From: Actinopolyspora halophila DSM 43834
GTDB taxonomy: Bacteria; Actinomycetota; Actinomycetes; Mycobacteriales; Pseudonocardiaceae
Direction of reading: 5' to 3'
Assembly: GCF_000371785.1 (NCBI RefSeq)
Contig: NZ_AQUI01000002.1
Location: 714,590-778,589 of the forward strand
Length of the DNA: 64,000 nucleotides
The notes under the pieces were generated by a model. It made no database searches. It was not told the DNA's origin and was given only the letters and a program-made list of their open reading frames with translations. The position numbers and the translations under genes were made by a program. Positions 16,677 through 25,481 of the stretch are shown here, one piece after another. Every line of letters starts with the position of its first letter. The stretch's first letter is position 1.

Positions 16677-19600
16677 TTGAGCGATTCATCCGAGGACCGG
16701 ACCGCGGGCGCGATGCCCGGTGAACTCCGAGAGCGTGCTCGTTCGAGCGCGGATCCGTTCGGCACGGCCGAGCTGCGCGCCGCGGTGCTCGACTCGTGGC
16801 GTGGTTCACCGACCCGTTTCCGGGAGGACGCGAACGCGGAGGAGGACCTGCGACTGGGGGGTTATCGGGACCGTCTGCTGGTCGAACTCGCCCAGAACGC
16901 GGCCGACGCGGCCACGGCAGCGGGCACTGCCGGGCGGTTGGTGGTGACCCTGCGGGACGGTGAACTGCGGGTGGCCAACACGGGAGCGGCCCTGGACCGG
17001 GCCGGTGTGGCCGGGTTGGCGGCGTTGCGTGCCTCCCCCAAGCGCACCGAGAGCTCCGTCGGCAGGTTCGGGGTGGGGTTCGCCGCTGTTCTCGCGGTGA
17101 CCGATGCCCCGCGGTTGGTTTCCACGAGCGGGGCCGTGGCCTTTTCCGCCGAGGCGACCAGGGGCGAGATCGAGGAGTTGACCTCTTCCGAGGGAGAGGA
17201 TTCGGCGGCGGCGCGGGAACTCGCCGCGCGCACGGGGGAGGTACCCGTGCTCCGGCTGCTGTGGCCGGTGGAGGAAACACCGCCCGAGGGGTTCGACACC
17301 GAAGTGCGGTTGCCGTTGCTGCCCGAGGTCGACGGTGCCGACCTGTTGGACGCCATGGCCGAGCAGGCTGCCGACCTGCTGCTGGCGCTTCCCGCCCTGG
17401 ACGAGATCCGTGTCGGCCAGCGCTCGTACTCGAGAGCGGAGCTCGGCTCGGGGAAGGTCGCGGTGCGCTCGCCCGAGGGGGAACGCACCTGGCTGCTCCG
17501 GCGGGACTCCGGGGAGTGGCCGGAGTCGACACCGACCGGGCTGGGAGTGGAGCAGCGCGCCCGCGACGGATGGTGGGTGTGCTGGGCGGTCGAGCTGGAC
17601 GAGAACGGCAGCGTCGTACCGCTGAGCCGTGATGTGCTGCACGCCCCCACCCCGACCGAGGAGCGGTTGTCCCTGCCCGTCCGGCTGCTCGCGGGGGTTC
17701 CGTTGGAACCGGACCGGAGGAGGGTCTCGTCCTCGCCTGCCACGGGGCTCGTGCTGGACCGGGCCGCGCGCGCCTACTCCGAGCTGGTCTCGGCGGTGAA
17801 CCCGGCCGACCGGATCTCGTTGGTGCCCGCCCCCGAACTCCCGTTGTCCGACACCGACGAGCGGTTGCGGGACTCCGTCCTGGAACGGCTCGGTGAGGTC
17901 GAGTGGCTGCCCGCTGCCGACGGTTCCGCCGTCACACCGCGGCGGGCGACCGCGCTCGACTTCCACTCCCCGGAGCTGGTCGAACTGCTGTCCGATGTCG
18001 TGCCGGGGCTGTTGATCGCGGAGCTGGCGGGGCAGACCCATCGGCGCGCGTTGCGTTCTCTCGATGTCGCCCGGCTGGGCGCGGCCGAGCTGGTTCGGGC
18101 GGTCACCGGGATACGACGTCCGGCGCGGTGGTGGTGGCGGTTGTACGACGCGCTGGCGCCCGTCGAGCAGGAGGACCGTACCGCGCGGGACGAGTTCACC
18201 GCCCTGCCCGTGCCGCTGGCCGACGGGCGCACCGCGACCGGTGTGCGCGAGGTGCTGCTGCCGGGGGGATCGGACGGGTCCGACTCGGCAGCGGTCCTGG
18301 TCCGACCGGACGTGACCGGGCTTCGGGTGGCCGATCCGGAGGCGACGCACCCGATGTTGGAACGCCTGGGGGCCCGCTATGCCGGTGCGGACGAGCTGTT
18401 GGACACTCCCGCTCTGGTGGAGGCCGTGCACAACAGCGTTTCGGACGCGCGCTCCGGCACCGATCCGATCCCGCTGGCGGAGGCGGTGTTCTCGCTGGTC
18501 GAAAGCGCGGGTGGGCGTGACTGGCTGGGCGCGCTCGCGTTGCGGGACTCGGACGGGGAGATCCGCAGGGCCGACGAGCTGCTGATCCCCGGGGCGGCGC
18601 TGCTGGACGTGCTCGACTCCGGTGCGGTGGGGGCCGAAGCGCCACTGGGGGTTCTGGAGTCGGACACGGCAGCGCGGTGGCCCGGGTGGGTGCTGCGTTC
18701 CGCGGGGTTGCTGGACTCCTTCGCCCTCGTGACCGAGGAGGAACCCGACTCGCCGCACGAGGGGCTGGCCGACACCGTCGAGTGGTGGCAGGAGTCGGAA
18801 CGGGCCCGTGGTGCGGAATGGCCCCCGGCCCGCTTCGTCGGGGTGCGCGACCTGGACCTGGTCGCAGGGGACTCCTGGCCCGCGGCACTGGGACTGCTCT
18901 GCTCCGAGCCGGACACCTTGGAGGCGCTGCGCGAGCCCGGCGGGTACACCTCGTGGTGGGTGTCCAGGTACGCCCGGTTGGCCGGACGTGCTCCCCGGCA
19001 CTGGCGCTCCCCGGAAGCGGAGTGGCTCGCCGGGTTGTACGACCCGGTCCCGGACACGGGGTTGGAGGACTGGCAGCTGCGGCTCGCCGGGGTGCGCACG
19101 GAACTGGACGTCTCCGACGGGGCCGATGCGGAGGACCTGATGCGGCGCCTGGGCGATTCGGAGCGCACCGTGGGTGCGGGGATCGCGCTGCGCGCGCACC
19201 GTGTCCTCGCCGAGGCCGTGGCCTGCGAGAGATTCGACCCCGCCGAGGTCGAGCCGCCGCAGGCCGTCCGTTCCGTCTCGGGAGCCGTGGTGACCGCCGA
19301 CCGCGCGGTGGTGCTGGACGAGCCGTGGTTGATCGGTGTTTTCGAACCGGCTCTGCTGGTCGCCGGAGGGAGTCCCGACGAGTTCGACGCCGAGTCCCTC
19401 GCCGAGTTGCTGGATCTGCCGCTGGCCTCCGAGCAGGGGGTGCTCGAGGTGCTGGGCCAGGGGGCCACGCAGAGTTGGGGTGATGTGGCCAGGGCGCCCG
19501 CGGCCTGCGAACTGTTGGGCGTGCGAGTTCCCTACGGACAGGTGGTGCTGCGGGACGGCCTGCGGGTGCGCACTTCGGAGGGGGAGCACGACGTCCACTG

Positions 19601-19748
19601 GTGGGTCGACGGCAGTGGAGCGGTTTACAGCGAACGGACACCGGACGGGTTGGCGCGTGCGCTGGCCTGGGTGACCGATCGTTGGGATCTGCGGTTCGCC
19701 TTCGCGACCTTGCTGGCCGAGCCCACGGCCACCACCCTCCTGCGGTAG
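16677..19748 (+). CDS. Sacsin N-terminal ATPase-like (Hsp90-fold) large protein
   Basis: A protein of about 1,020 residues. The N-terminal ~200 residues are a GHKL/Hsp90-type ATP-binding domain: LLVELAQNAADAA (N-box Asn), LRVANTGAALDRAGVAGL (G1-type) and SSVGRFGVGFAAVL (G2-type). This arrangement is that of the sacsin/HATPase_c_3 group. The remaining ~800 residues are rich in Leu, Glu and Asp, with WWWRLYDAL and WWVSRYARLAGRAPRHW, and match no domain I can name. The start is uncertain. TTG 16674/16677 follow AGAGGG at good spacing; ATG 16713 has no Shine-Dalgarno sequence. It appears monocistronic. The function is unknown; a chaperone-like role is inferred from the fold. Confidence 0.8.
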   Translation: MSDSSEDRTAGAMPGELRERARSSADPFGTAELRAAVLDSWRGSPTRFREDANAEEDLRLGGYRDRLLVELAQNAADAATAAGTAGRLVVTLRDGELRVANTGAALDRAGVAGLAALRASPKRTESSVGRFGVGFAAVLAVTDAPRLVSTSGAVAFSAEATRGEIEELTSSEGEDSAAARELAARTGEVPVLRLLWPVEETPPEGFDTEVRLPLLPEVDGADLLDAMAEQAADLLLALPALDEIRVGQRSYSRAELGSGKVAVRSPEGERTWLLRRDSGEWPESTPTGLGVEQRARDGWWVCWAVELDENGSVVPLSRDVLHAPTPTEERLSLPVRLLAGVPLEPDRRRVSSSPATGLVLDRAARAYSELVSAVNPADRISLVPAPELPLSDTDERLRDSVLERLGEVEWLPAADGSAVTPRRATALDFHSPELVELLSDVVPGLLIAELAGQTHRRALRSLDVARLGAAELVRAVTGIRRPARWWWRLYDALAPVEQEDRTARDEFTALPVPLADGRTATGVREVLLPGGSDGSDSAAVLVRPDVTGLRVADPEATHPMLERLGARYAGADELLDTPALVEAVHNSVSDARSGTDPIPLAEAVFSLVESAGGRDWLGALALRDSDGEIRRADELLIPGAALLDVLDSGAVGAEAPLGVLESDTAARWPGWVLRSAGLLDSFALVTEEEPDSPHEGLADTVEWWQESERARGAEWPPARFVGVRDLDLVAGDSWPAALGLLCSEPDTLEALREPGGYTSWWVSRYARLAGRAPRHWRSPEAEWLAGLYDPVPDTGLEDWQLRLAGVRTELDVSDGADAEDLMRRLGDSERTVGAGIALRAHRVLAEAVACERFDPAEVEPPQAVRSVSGAVVTADRAVVLDEPWLIGVFEPALLVAGGSPDEFDAESLAELLDLPLASEQGVLEVLGQGATQSWGDVARAPAACELLGVRVPYGQVVLRDGLRVRTSEGEHDVHWWVDGSGAVYSERTPDGLARALAWVTDRWDLRFAFATLLAEPTATTLLR

Positions 19749-20133
19749 CGGGAGGGTCGGCGGGTCCTTTTGCTTGGCGGTGTGGGTGGCGGAACCTCAG
19801 TCGGGGTCTCGCTGCTCCGATCCTCGACATCGGGTAGGCATCTACACAACGTCGAGGCTGTCCTCGCGAGACCCGGGACTGAGAACCCGCGGCGGTGCCG
19901 ATGGCTTGGGCTCAGAGCGCTCGCGTCGGTGTGGAGCTCTTGGTTGGGAGTTTCCGTTCGGGTTTTCGGGCGATTCGGGTCGTTCGCGGCGGTGCCGGTT
20001 GCCCAGGCTCGTAAGCACCCGTGTTGGGGTGGGGACTTTTCGGGGACCCGGTTTGCTCAGCGGGGTTCCGTGGCGGGGCCCGCGGCGGCGGTTGCGTGGG
20101 GGCGGCGCTGGGTGCCGAGTCTTCCGGTGCTGC
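19749..20133. other. Gene-free stretch with an 88-nt imperfect hairpin
   Basis: Between the sacsin-like gene and the convergent DUF2530 gene. The arms CTCAGTCGGGGTCTCGC (19796-19812) and GCGAGACCCGGGACTGAG (19866-19883) pair in two blocks of 7 and 8 bp. A second nested stem CCTCGAC (19822-19828)/GTCGAGG (19851-19857) lies inside. It could be a terminator, a structured RNA or an inverted-repeat element. The rest (19884-20133) shows nothing I can support. Confidence 0.45.
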
Positions 20134-20436
20134 TCAGCCGTCCAGCCCGGCGAGTCCGCGCCAGGCGCCGCGGGAGCCGCGGCGCGAGGCGGCGCGTTGC
20201 CACCGGAAGACGCCGTACCCGAGCAGGCCGAGCACCGTTCCGACCACGCAGGTCCAGAAGTGCACGTTGACGCCGTTGCCCGTCCACCCCAGCACTCCGA
20301 ACACCAGGGCGGCGATCAGCCAGCACAGCGTCCCCGTGAGAACCACTGGGGTCGGTTCCGCGAGTCTGCGTGGAAGCGATGGGACCGGGCGCATCGACGG
20401 TGCGCCGTTCGACGGTTCCGAGCTGTCCTCGGCCAC
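20134..20436 (-). CDS. DUF2530 membrane protein
   Basis: A 100-residue protein with an N-terminal PSLPRRLAEPTPVVLTGT segment, typical of DUF2530. Two membrane helices (TGTLCWLIAALVFGVLG and FWTCVVGTVLGLLGYGVF) and an Arg-rich C-tail follow. The family is actinobacterial and of unknown function. The neighbouring divergent MarR gene repeats the arrangement seen in mycobacteria (Rv0879c/Rv0880, from memory). The start is a GTG at 20436. Confidence 0.85.
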   Translation of the reverse strand: MAEDSSEPSNGAPSMRPVPSLPRRLAEPTPVVLTGTLCWLIAALVFGVLGWTGNGVNVHFWTCVVGTVLGLLGYGVFRWQRAASRRGSRGAWRGLAGLDG

Positions 20437-20587
20437 GGGGTGGTGGCTCCCTTCGGGGGACGCTTTGGGGCGAGGGGTCGGCGGGTAGTAGCGTCGGCGT
20501 ATTCGTCCGGCGAGTGCCGCGCGGACGTCCTCAGGTTACCCGCGGACGGAGTGCTCCTCCGCGCGGCACGGAGGAATGTCCGAAATT

Positions 20588-20606
20588 TTGCTAAGCTAAC
20601 GATGTG
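20588..20606. promoter_or_regulatory. AT-rich GCTAAGCTAAC element before the marR gene
   Basis: TTGCTAAGCTAACGATG overlaps the GTG start of the MarR gene and contains two tandem GCTAA units. It resembles a weak half of the actinobacterial iron box (about 11 of 19 positions). It could equally be a -10 region or an autoregulatory MarR site. Confidence 0.25.
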
Positions 20607-21035
20607 TCCGATACCGCTGAACGTGAGCGCACGCTGGCGAGCAGGTTGCGCATCGCGATCGTGCGCTTGAACCGCCGGTTGCGTACGCAGACCGAGTCGA
20701 ACGTCACGCTGTCCCAGATGTCGGCGTTGGCCTGCCTGTGGCGCAACGGCCCGCTGGCACCCCGTGAGCTGGCCACGAAGGAGGGTGTCCAGCCGCCTTC
20801 CATGACCAGGGTGATCGCGGCGCTGGAGGAACTGGGGCTGGTCGGAAGACGTCAGCACCCCACCGACGGCAGGCAGGCGATCGTCGAGCTCACCGACTCC
20901 GGCAGGGCGCGTATGGAGCAGGAGGTGTCCGTACGTGAGCAGTGGCTGGACCTGCGGCTGGCCGAGTTGACCGAGCAGGAGCGCACGACCCTCTCCGAAG
21001 CCGCGCGGATCCTCGACCGGATGGCCCAGCTGTGA
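20604..21035 (+). CDS. MarR family transcriptional regulator
   Basis: A 143-residue winged-helix repressor. The recognition region SMTRVIAALEELGLVGRRQH and the wing HPTDGRQAIVELTDSG are canonical, with helices on either side for dimerisation. MarR proteins usually sense small phenolic or oxidative ligands and repress a nearby exporter. Here the next gene downstream on the same strand is an MFS exporter, so that pair is the obvious target, by inference. The GTG at 20604 gives the normal family length; only a weak purine tract precedes it. Confidence 0.9.
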   Translation: MSDTAERERTLASRLRIAIVRLNRRLRTQTESNVTLSQMSALACLWRNGPLAPRELATKEGVQPPSMTRVIAALEELGLVGRRQHPTDGRQAIVELTDSGRARMEQEVSVREQWLDLRLAELTEQERTTLSEAARILDRMAQL

Positions 21036-21289
21036 AGCCGGGGCTTCTCGCGGGGCGGCCCGCGTAGCGGTGCGGGGGCGCGGTGGTGTCGACTGCTCGG
21101 ATGAATTCCTCGACGCCGCCGTACCGAAGAGCACCGGCGAGCTGTCCCAGTCGAACGGGCGCATCGGGGCCGGACGAAGTCCGGGTAGCCCCGCCACCTC
21201 CCGGCCGCGTGCGCGAGGTCCGCGCGTCGGGGTGCCGGGCAGCGCAGGTGGAGAAGAGCGGCCGCGTCGCTTCCGGAAAGGAACCCCTT

Positions 21290-22609
21290 TTGACCGCTTC
21301 GCCGGAGACGCCGGGGCGGGGAGTCGAGCGGGCCGAGCGATCCACCGCGGACTCGGCCACGGACGCTCCGTCCCCCGGTGATCGGGGCGGGATGTTCCGC
21401 TCCCTGCGGGAGCGCAACTACCGCTACTACGCCTCCGGGCAGGTCGTGTCCCTGACCGGCACGTGGATGCAGCGCGCCGCCCAGGACTGGCTCGTGCTGG
21501 AGCTCTCCGGAGGCTCGCCCGCTGCCCTCGGGGTGGCGGTGGCTTTGCAGTTCCTGCCGACGATGCTGTTCACGCTCTACGCGGGTGTGATCGCCGACCG
21601 CTTCGACAAGCGGCGGATGCTGATCCTCGTGCAGAGCGGGATGGGGCTCTGCGGAGTGGCGCTCGGACTGCTCGACGTCGGTGGGGTCGTCGAGCTGTGG
21701 CAGGTGTACGCGCTCGCGTTGGCGCTCGGCTGCTTCGCCGCCTTCGACGCCCCGGTGCGGCAGTCCTTCGTCGTGGAGATGGTCGGTGCGGCCCAGCTGT
21801 CCAACGCGGTCGCGTTGAACTCGATGACGTTCAACCTGGCCCGGATCGTCGGACCGGCCCTGGCGGGAGGGCTGATCACCGTGGTCGGCACCGGCCCCGT
21901 CTTCCTGATCAACGGTTTGAGCTCGGGCGCCGTGGTGCTCGGGTTGTTCCTGATGGACACAGCTCGGCTGCACCGCGGTTCGGTTCCGGGTGGGAAACGC
22001 GGTCAGCTGCTCGCCGGGCTGCGTTACGTGTCGGGGCGCCCCGAACTGATCGTGATCCTGTCGCTGGTCTTCTGCGTGAGCACGTTCGGGATGAACTTCG
22101 AGAACGCCTTCGCCGTGATCGCGCGCAACGTGTTCGACCGGGACGCCGCCGGGTACGGACTGTTGATCACGGCGTTGGCCGTGGGAACGCTGACGGGGGC
22201 TTCGCTCGCGGCGCGCCGGGCCGGGGGGCGTCCTCGGTTGCGCCTGGTGCTCGGTGGTGCGGCCGCTTTCGGCGTGCTGGAGTCCGTCGCCTCGTTGATG
22301 CCGAGTTACCGGACCTTCGCGTTGGCTCTCGTCCCGGTGGGCATCGCGGTGATGACGTGCACGACGGCGGCCAACTCCACCGTGCAGCTGTCTGTCGATC
22401 CCGCCGTTCGCGGCCGGGTCATGGGGCTCTACATGATGTCGTTCATGGGCGGAAAACCGCTCGGTGGGCTGCTGTCCGGGTGGTTGGCCGAGGTGTTCAA
22501 CGGCAGGGCGCCACTGCTGCTCGGAGGCGTCGGGGTGGCGCTGGCGAGCCTGATCGGGGCGGGGGTGCTGGCCCGGAGGAGCGCGGGGTTGCCCACTGGT
22601 CCAGGTTAG
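21290..22609 (+). CDS. MFS exporter (EntS-like)
   Basis: A 12-helix major facilitator of about 440 residues. After a hydrophilic N-tail the membrane part begins MFRSLRERNYRYYASGQVVS. It includes ADRFDKRRM between helices 2 and 3, the A-motif position, and FDAPVRQSFVVEMVG, typical of the EntS/MFS_3 group that contains siderophore and macrolide exporters. I chose the TTG at 21290, which has AAAGGAA at good spacing; ATG 21392 is an alternative. Its stop codon lies inside a near-perfect iron box. It is separated from the MarR gene by about 250 bases. Confidence 0.87.
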   Translation: MTASPETPGRGVERAERSTADSATDAPSPGDRGGMFRSLRERNYRYYASGQVVSLTGTWMQRAAQDWLVLELSGGSPAALGVAVALQFLPTMLFTLYAGVIADRFDKRRMLILVQSGMGLCGVALGLLDVGGVVELWQVYALALALGCFAAFDAPVRQSFVVEMVGAAQLSNAVALNSMTFNLARIVGPALAGGLITVVGTGPVFLINGLSSGAVVLGLFLMDTARLHRGSVPGGKRGQLLAGLRYVSGRPELIVILSLVFCVSTFGMNFENAFAVIARNVFDRDAAGYGLLITALAVGTLTGASLAARRAGGRPRLRLVLGGAAAFGVLESVASLMPSYRTFALALVPVGIAVMTCTTAANSTVQLSVDPAVRGRVMGLYMMSFMGGKPLGGLLSGWLAEVFNGRAPLLLGGVGVALASLIGAGVLARRSAGLPTGPG

Positions 22610-22619
22610 GCTAACCTAA
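22601..22619. promoter_or_regulatory. IdeR/DtxR-type iron box
   Basis: CCAGGTTAGGCTAACCTAA matches 17 of 19 positions of the consensus TTAGGTTAGGCTAACCTAA bound by the iron repressor IdeR/DtxR. It overlaps the stop codon of the MFS exporter gene. No rightward gene begins after it; the next gene, GT39, is on the opposite strand and ends at 22771. Confidence 0.75.
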
Positions 22620-22770
22620 ATGTTGTCCGCTTCGTGGTGGGAGCGGTGTCAGTTCGGGAACCCGGCGGGCCCGTCGAACGCGGTTCGGCGGGCCCGTTTC
22701 GGCTCCTCGGGGGCCACCGCGGAACTCGTGCGCCCGGTCGGTTGGCCGGAGCGGCCCGCGCGGGGACCGG

Positions 22771-24285
22771 TCACTCCCACATGCCCATGCCGCGCAGCCG
22801 CGGCCATATCTCGGACCAGGGCAGCTTGCGCTGCTCGGCGAGCCAGACCGCCCTGCTCTTCGACGGCTCGTGCGCGTAACCGGCCGTGTCGACCCGCTTC
22901 ACCTCGCCGAAGAAACGCAGCAGGGAGGCCCTGCTGCCACCCACGTACAGGGTCGCCTGCGAGTTCTCCGGTGGCCGTCCGAAATAGCCGTATCCCCTGC
23001 TGCCGCTGTAGATCTCCGGGAGACCGTGTTCGGGTCCGAAGTGGTGCAGCGCCCCCGCCGTCCAGTAGGAGGAGGCCAGCACGGTCGTTCGCTGTCTTCG
23101 CGTCTCCGGCAGGGCCCGCAGCTCGGCGGCGACGTCGTGAGTGATCACGGGCCATTCCCGCCCGGTGTTGTTCGCCAGGATCCCGGGCAGCGTAACCACC
23201 GGAGCGGGGGTGAGCGAGGTCAGGCACACGGCGGCGGAAAGCCCGTAGGCGGGCCAGGTCAGCCGGCTGGCCCACGGGCGTCGCGCCTGCTCGCGGCTGC
23301 GTTGCAGCCCCACGGCACCGGCAGCGAACAGCACCGGGTACAGGCCGACCATGTAGTACTCGCGCGCTCCGGTGCTCAGGAAGATCACGGCGAGCACGCA
23401 GCACGTCACACCGATGAACCGGTAGGGACGCGAGCTCGGCTCGGTCAACAGCCTCGCCAGCCCGTAGCACAGCAGCACTGCTCCGACGACTCCGGAAAGC
23501 GCGAGCCATCTGCCCAGCAGTGCCATGCCGTCGTACTGGCTCTCCCCGTTGACCACACCGCTCATGCCGAGCTGCGGCCAGTCGTGGCGGGCCTGCCAGA
23601 TCAGGGTCGGAATCGTGGTCAGCACCGCGATGCCCGCTCCGATCCAGAGCTTGCCCCGAGCCAACAGCTCCCGTGGCCCGACGAGCAGTACCGCGATGCC
23701 GAGCGCCACCCAGAATCCGAGCACGAGGAACTTGATCTGGATGGCCGCCGCGGTGACGACCCCGGCCCACAGCAGCAGCCGGTCGTCCGTCCTGCCCGCT
23801 TTCCGCAGCCGCACCCAGCGAACGAGCAGCCAGGTCAGCAGCGTCCACAGTATGGGGTCGAAGGTCATGGTCCCGAGCAGCCTGCCGTTGAGCAGGATCT
23901 GCGGGCTGAGTACGAAAGCACCCGCCGTCAGGAGCTGTGCCCTGCGGTCCCCGCCCAGCTCGCGGGCGATCTGCGCGGAGAGGGGGACCCCCGCCGCGGT
24001 GGCCAGCACGGCAGGCAGGCGCAGGGTGAGTGGCGAATCGGGAAGGAGCGACTGCGTCGCACCGGCCAGTACGGGCAGCGCGGGTTGCTGGTCCGCATAC
24101 CCCCACGCCAGGTGATCGGCCGCGGCCATGAAGTACAGCTCGTCCCCGAAGTAGCCGTACCACCACGCGGCCACTCCCAGCAGCAGTGCGAAGGCTCCGG
24201 TGAGGAGGAACACCGGTCTCCTCGCGAACGGGAAGAGCCCGCTGACGGCCGGCGCCGCCGCAGGAGCGGCTACCGTGCTACTCAT
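22771..24285 (-). CDS. Glycosyltransferase family 39 (mannosyltransferase-like) membrane protein
   Basis: A 504-residue polytopic membrane enzyme of the GT39/PMT-ArnT (GT-C) fold, using a polyprenyl-phosphate sugar donor. The first extracytoplasmic loop has the acidic motif YFGDELYFMAAADHLAWGYADQQP in two parts (GDELYF and DQQP), as in PMT_2 proteins. About ten hydrophobic helices follow, and a ~130-residue soluble C-terminal domain contains HDVAAELRAL and YGYFGRPPEN. The acceptor is unknown. ATG 24285 is the natural start. Its 3' end lies near the orphan iron box. Confidence 0.88.
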   Translation of the reverse strand: MSSTVAAPAAAPAVSGLFPFARRPVFLLTGAFALLLGVAAWWYGYFGDELYFMAAADHLAWGYADQQPALPVLAGATQSLLPDSPLTLRLPAVLATAAGVPLSAQIARELGGDRRAQLLTAGAFVLSPQILLNGRLLGTMTFDPILWTLLTWLLVRWVRLRKAGRTDDRLLLWAGVVTAAAIQIKFLVLGFWVALGIAVLLVGPRELLARGKLWIGAGIAVLTTIPTLIWQARHDWPQLGMSGVVNGESQYDGMALLGRWLALSGVVGAVLLCYGLARLLTEPSSRPYRFIGVTCCVLAVIFLSTGAREYYMVGLYPVLFAAGAVGLQRSREQARRPWASRLTWPAYGLSAAVCLTSLTPAPVVTLPGILANNTGREWPVITHDVAAELRALPETRRQRTTVLASSYWTAGALHHFGPEHGLPEIYSGSRGYGYFGRPPENSQATLYVGGSRASLLRFFGEVKRVDTAGYAHEPSKSRAVWLAEQRKLPWSEIWPRLRGMGMWE

Positions 24286-24550
24286 GCGGTGTGGGGATTT
24301 CCTTTCGGAACGACTCCTCTGAAGTGATGACGACGGGTGCTCGTCGGGAGCGCCCGTCGCTTCGCGGCGGAACGGTCACCGGAAGGTGGTTGATCGATTC
24401 CGCACTTTGTGAAAGATACTCGCTTGATGCGTCCCCGTGGCCCGCATCGCGAATTCGTAGTGGAGTCGTGATTGTCCGAAGAGGACTGGCAGGGCTTCGT
24501 CGGCTCGGCCGCCGTGGTGTGGTCCGCCCGGACTCGTCCGGACCATGGAA
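24286..24550. other. Upstream region of the GT39 gene
   Basis: Together with the sodA terminator and tail it forms a 414-base gap. The part around 24395-24440 is AT-richer and may hold the leftward promoter. I see no coding sequence that looks real. Confidence 0.4.
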
Positions 24551-24582
24551 ACGGGGCCTCCCGCCGCGGCGGGAGGCCCCGT
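24551..24582 (-). terminator. Terminator downstream of superoxide dismutase gene
   Basis: A perfect palindrome with 15-bp arms (ACGGGGCCTCCCGCC and complement) and a two-base centre. It lies about 120 bases beyond the leftward sodA stop and before the GT39 promoter region. Confidence 0.7.
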
Positions 24583-24699
24583 CGGAACCGGCAGATCCGC
24601 TTGTCGGAGCATTCACTGCCGGGGCCGCTGTGACCCGTGCGCTCGTGCGTGGGAAACGCGCCTCACGTGGTCACGTGTCCCCCAGGGTCGACCCGTTGC

Positions 24700-25329
24700 T
24701 CAGGACTGGGGCAGGCGAAGACCGTTGTAGCCCGCGCGTGCGTCCGCGAAGCGGCGCGAGACCTCGTCCCAGTTGACGACGTTCCAGAGCTGCTGCACGT
24801 AGTCGGCCTTGGCGTTCTTGTACTGCAGGTAGTAGGCGTGTTCCCAGATGTCGAAAACCAGCAGCGGAGTCGTGGCGATCGACAGGTTCGAGTGGTGATC
24901 CCGCAGCTGCTGGGTGATCAGCCGCCGGCCGACGGGGTCCCAGGCGAGCACGCCCCAGCCGTTCCCCTGGATGGTGGTGGAGACGGCCTCCATCTGGGCG
25001 CGGAACTTGTCGAAGGATCCGAAGTCCTGATCGATGGCGGCCGCGAGCTCACCGGTCGGCTTGTCACCCCCGTCCGGGCTGAGCACCTTCCACCAGACCA
25101 GGTGCATCGAATGCCCGGCCAGGTTGAACGCCAGTGTGGTCTCCAGCCCCACGATCGACGAGAAGTCCCCCTCGTCCCGGGCCTCGGCGATCTTCTCGAT
25201 CGTGTCGTTGGCGCCCTTGACGTAGGTGGCGTGGTGCTTGCTGTGGTGAAGCTCGTTGATCTCCCCTGCGATGGCGGGCTCCAGCGCCGAGTAGTCGTAG
25301 TCCAACTCGGGCAGCACGTACTGAGCCAT
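24700..25329 (-). CDS. sodA: Superoxide dismutase (Fe/Mn family)
   Basis: A 209-residue enzyme that dismutates superoxide. The metal ligands are visible: His in [11 protein letters not shown], His in [12 protein letters not shown], and Asp and His in [21 protein letters not shown] lies between them. The metal cannot be assigned safely from sequence. The ATG at 25329 is preceded by GGGAGAGGG, a strong ribosome site, which separates it from a long spurious upstream extension. It is leftward, with its own terminator, and 150 bases from the glutamate-cysteine ligase-like gene. Confidence 0.95.
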   Translation of the reverse strand: MAQYVLPELDYDYSALEPAIAGEINELHHSKHHATYVKGANDTIEKIAEARDEGDFSSIVGLETTLAFNLAGHSMHLVWWKVLSPDGGDKPTGELAAAIDQDFGSFDKFRAQMEAVSTTIQGNGWGVLAWDPVGRRLITQQLRDHHSNLSIATTPLLVFDIWEHAYYLQYKNAKADYVQQLWNVVNWDEVSRRFADARAGYNGLRLPQS

Positions 25330-25375
25330 GAACCCTCTCCCTGTTGCGTATGGGTTGCGACAACGAGTCTGACTT

Positions 25376-25396
25376 AGTTGCAATTTATTAGCAACT
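25376..25396. promoter_or_regulatory. Inverted repeat upstream of sodA
   Basis: AGTTGC at 25376-25381 and GCAACT at 25391-25396 enclose the AT-only AATTTATTA. It lies about 47 bases upstream of the sodA start, in the position of a promoter/operator. A redox- or metal-responsive regulator is a guess. Confidence 0.4.
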
Positions 25397-25481
25397 GTTC
25401 GGGAGGCGGGGACGGGTGCGGGACCGTGGAACCGGTGCGGAAGTGTCCGCCGCGGAGCAGTTCCGGCGCCGGAGCCCGCGG

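Noticed and set aside
16806..19598. A 930-codon open frame antisense to the sacsin-like gene
   Set aside because: It is rich in Gly, Arg, Pro and His with no domain or start signal; it is a GC-rich shadow of the real gene.
22620..23144. An ORF beginning one base after the iron box
   Set aside because: It is Arg/Ala/Pro rich, overlaps the GT39 gene antisense and shows no family motif; any transcript here is more likely non-coding.
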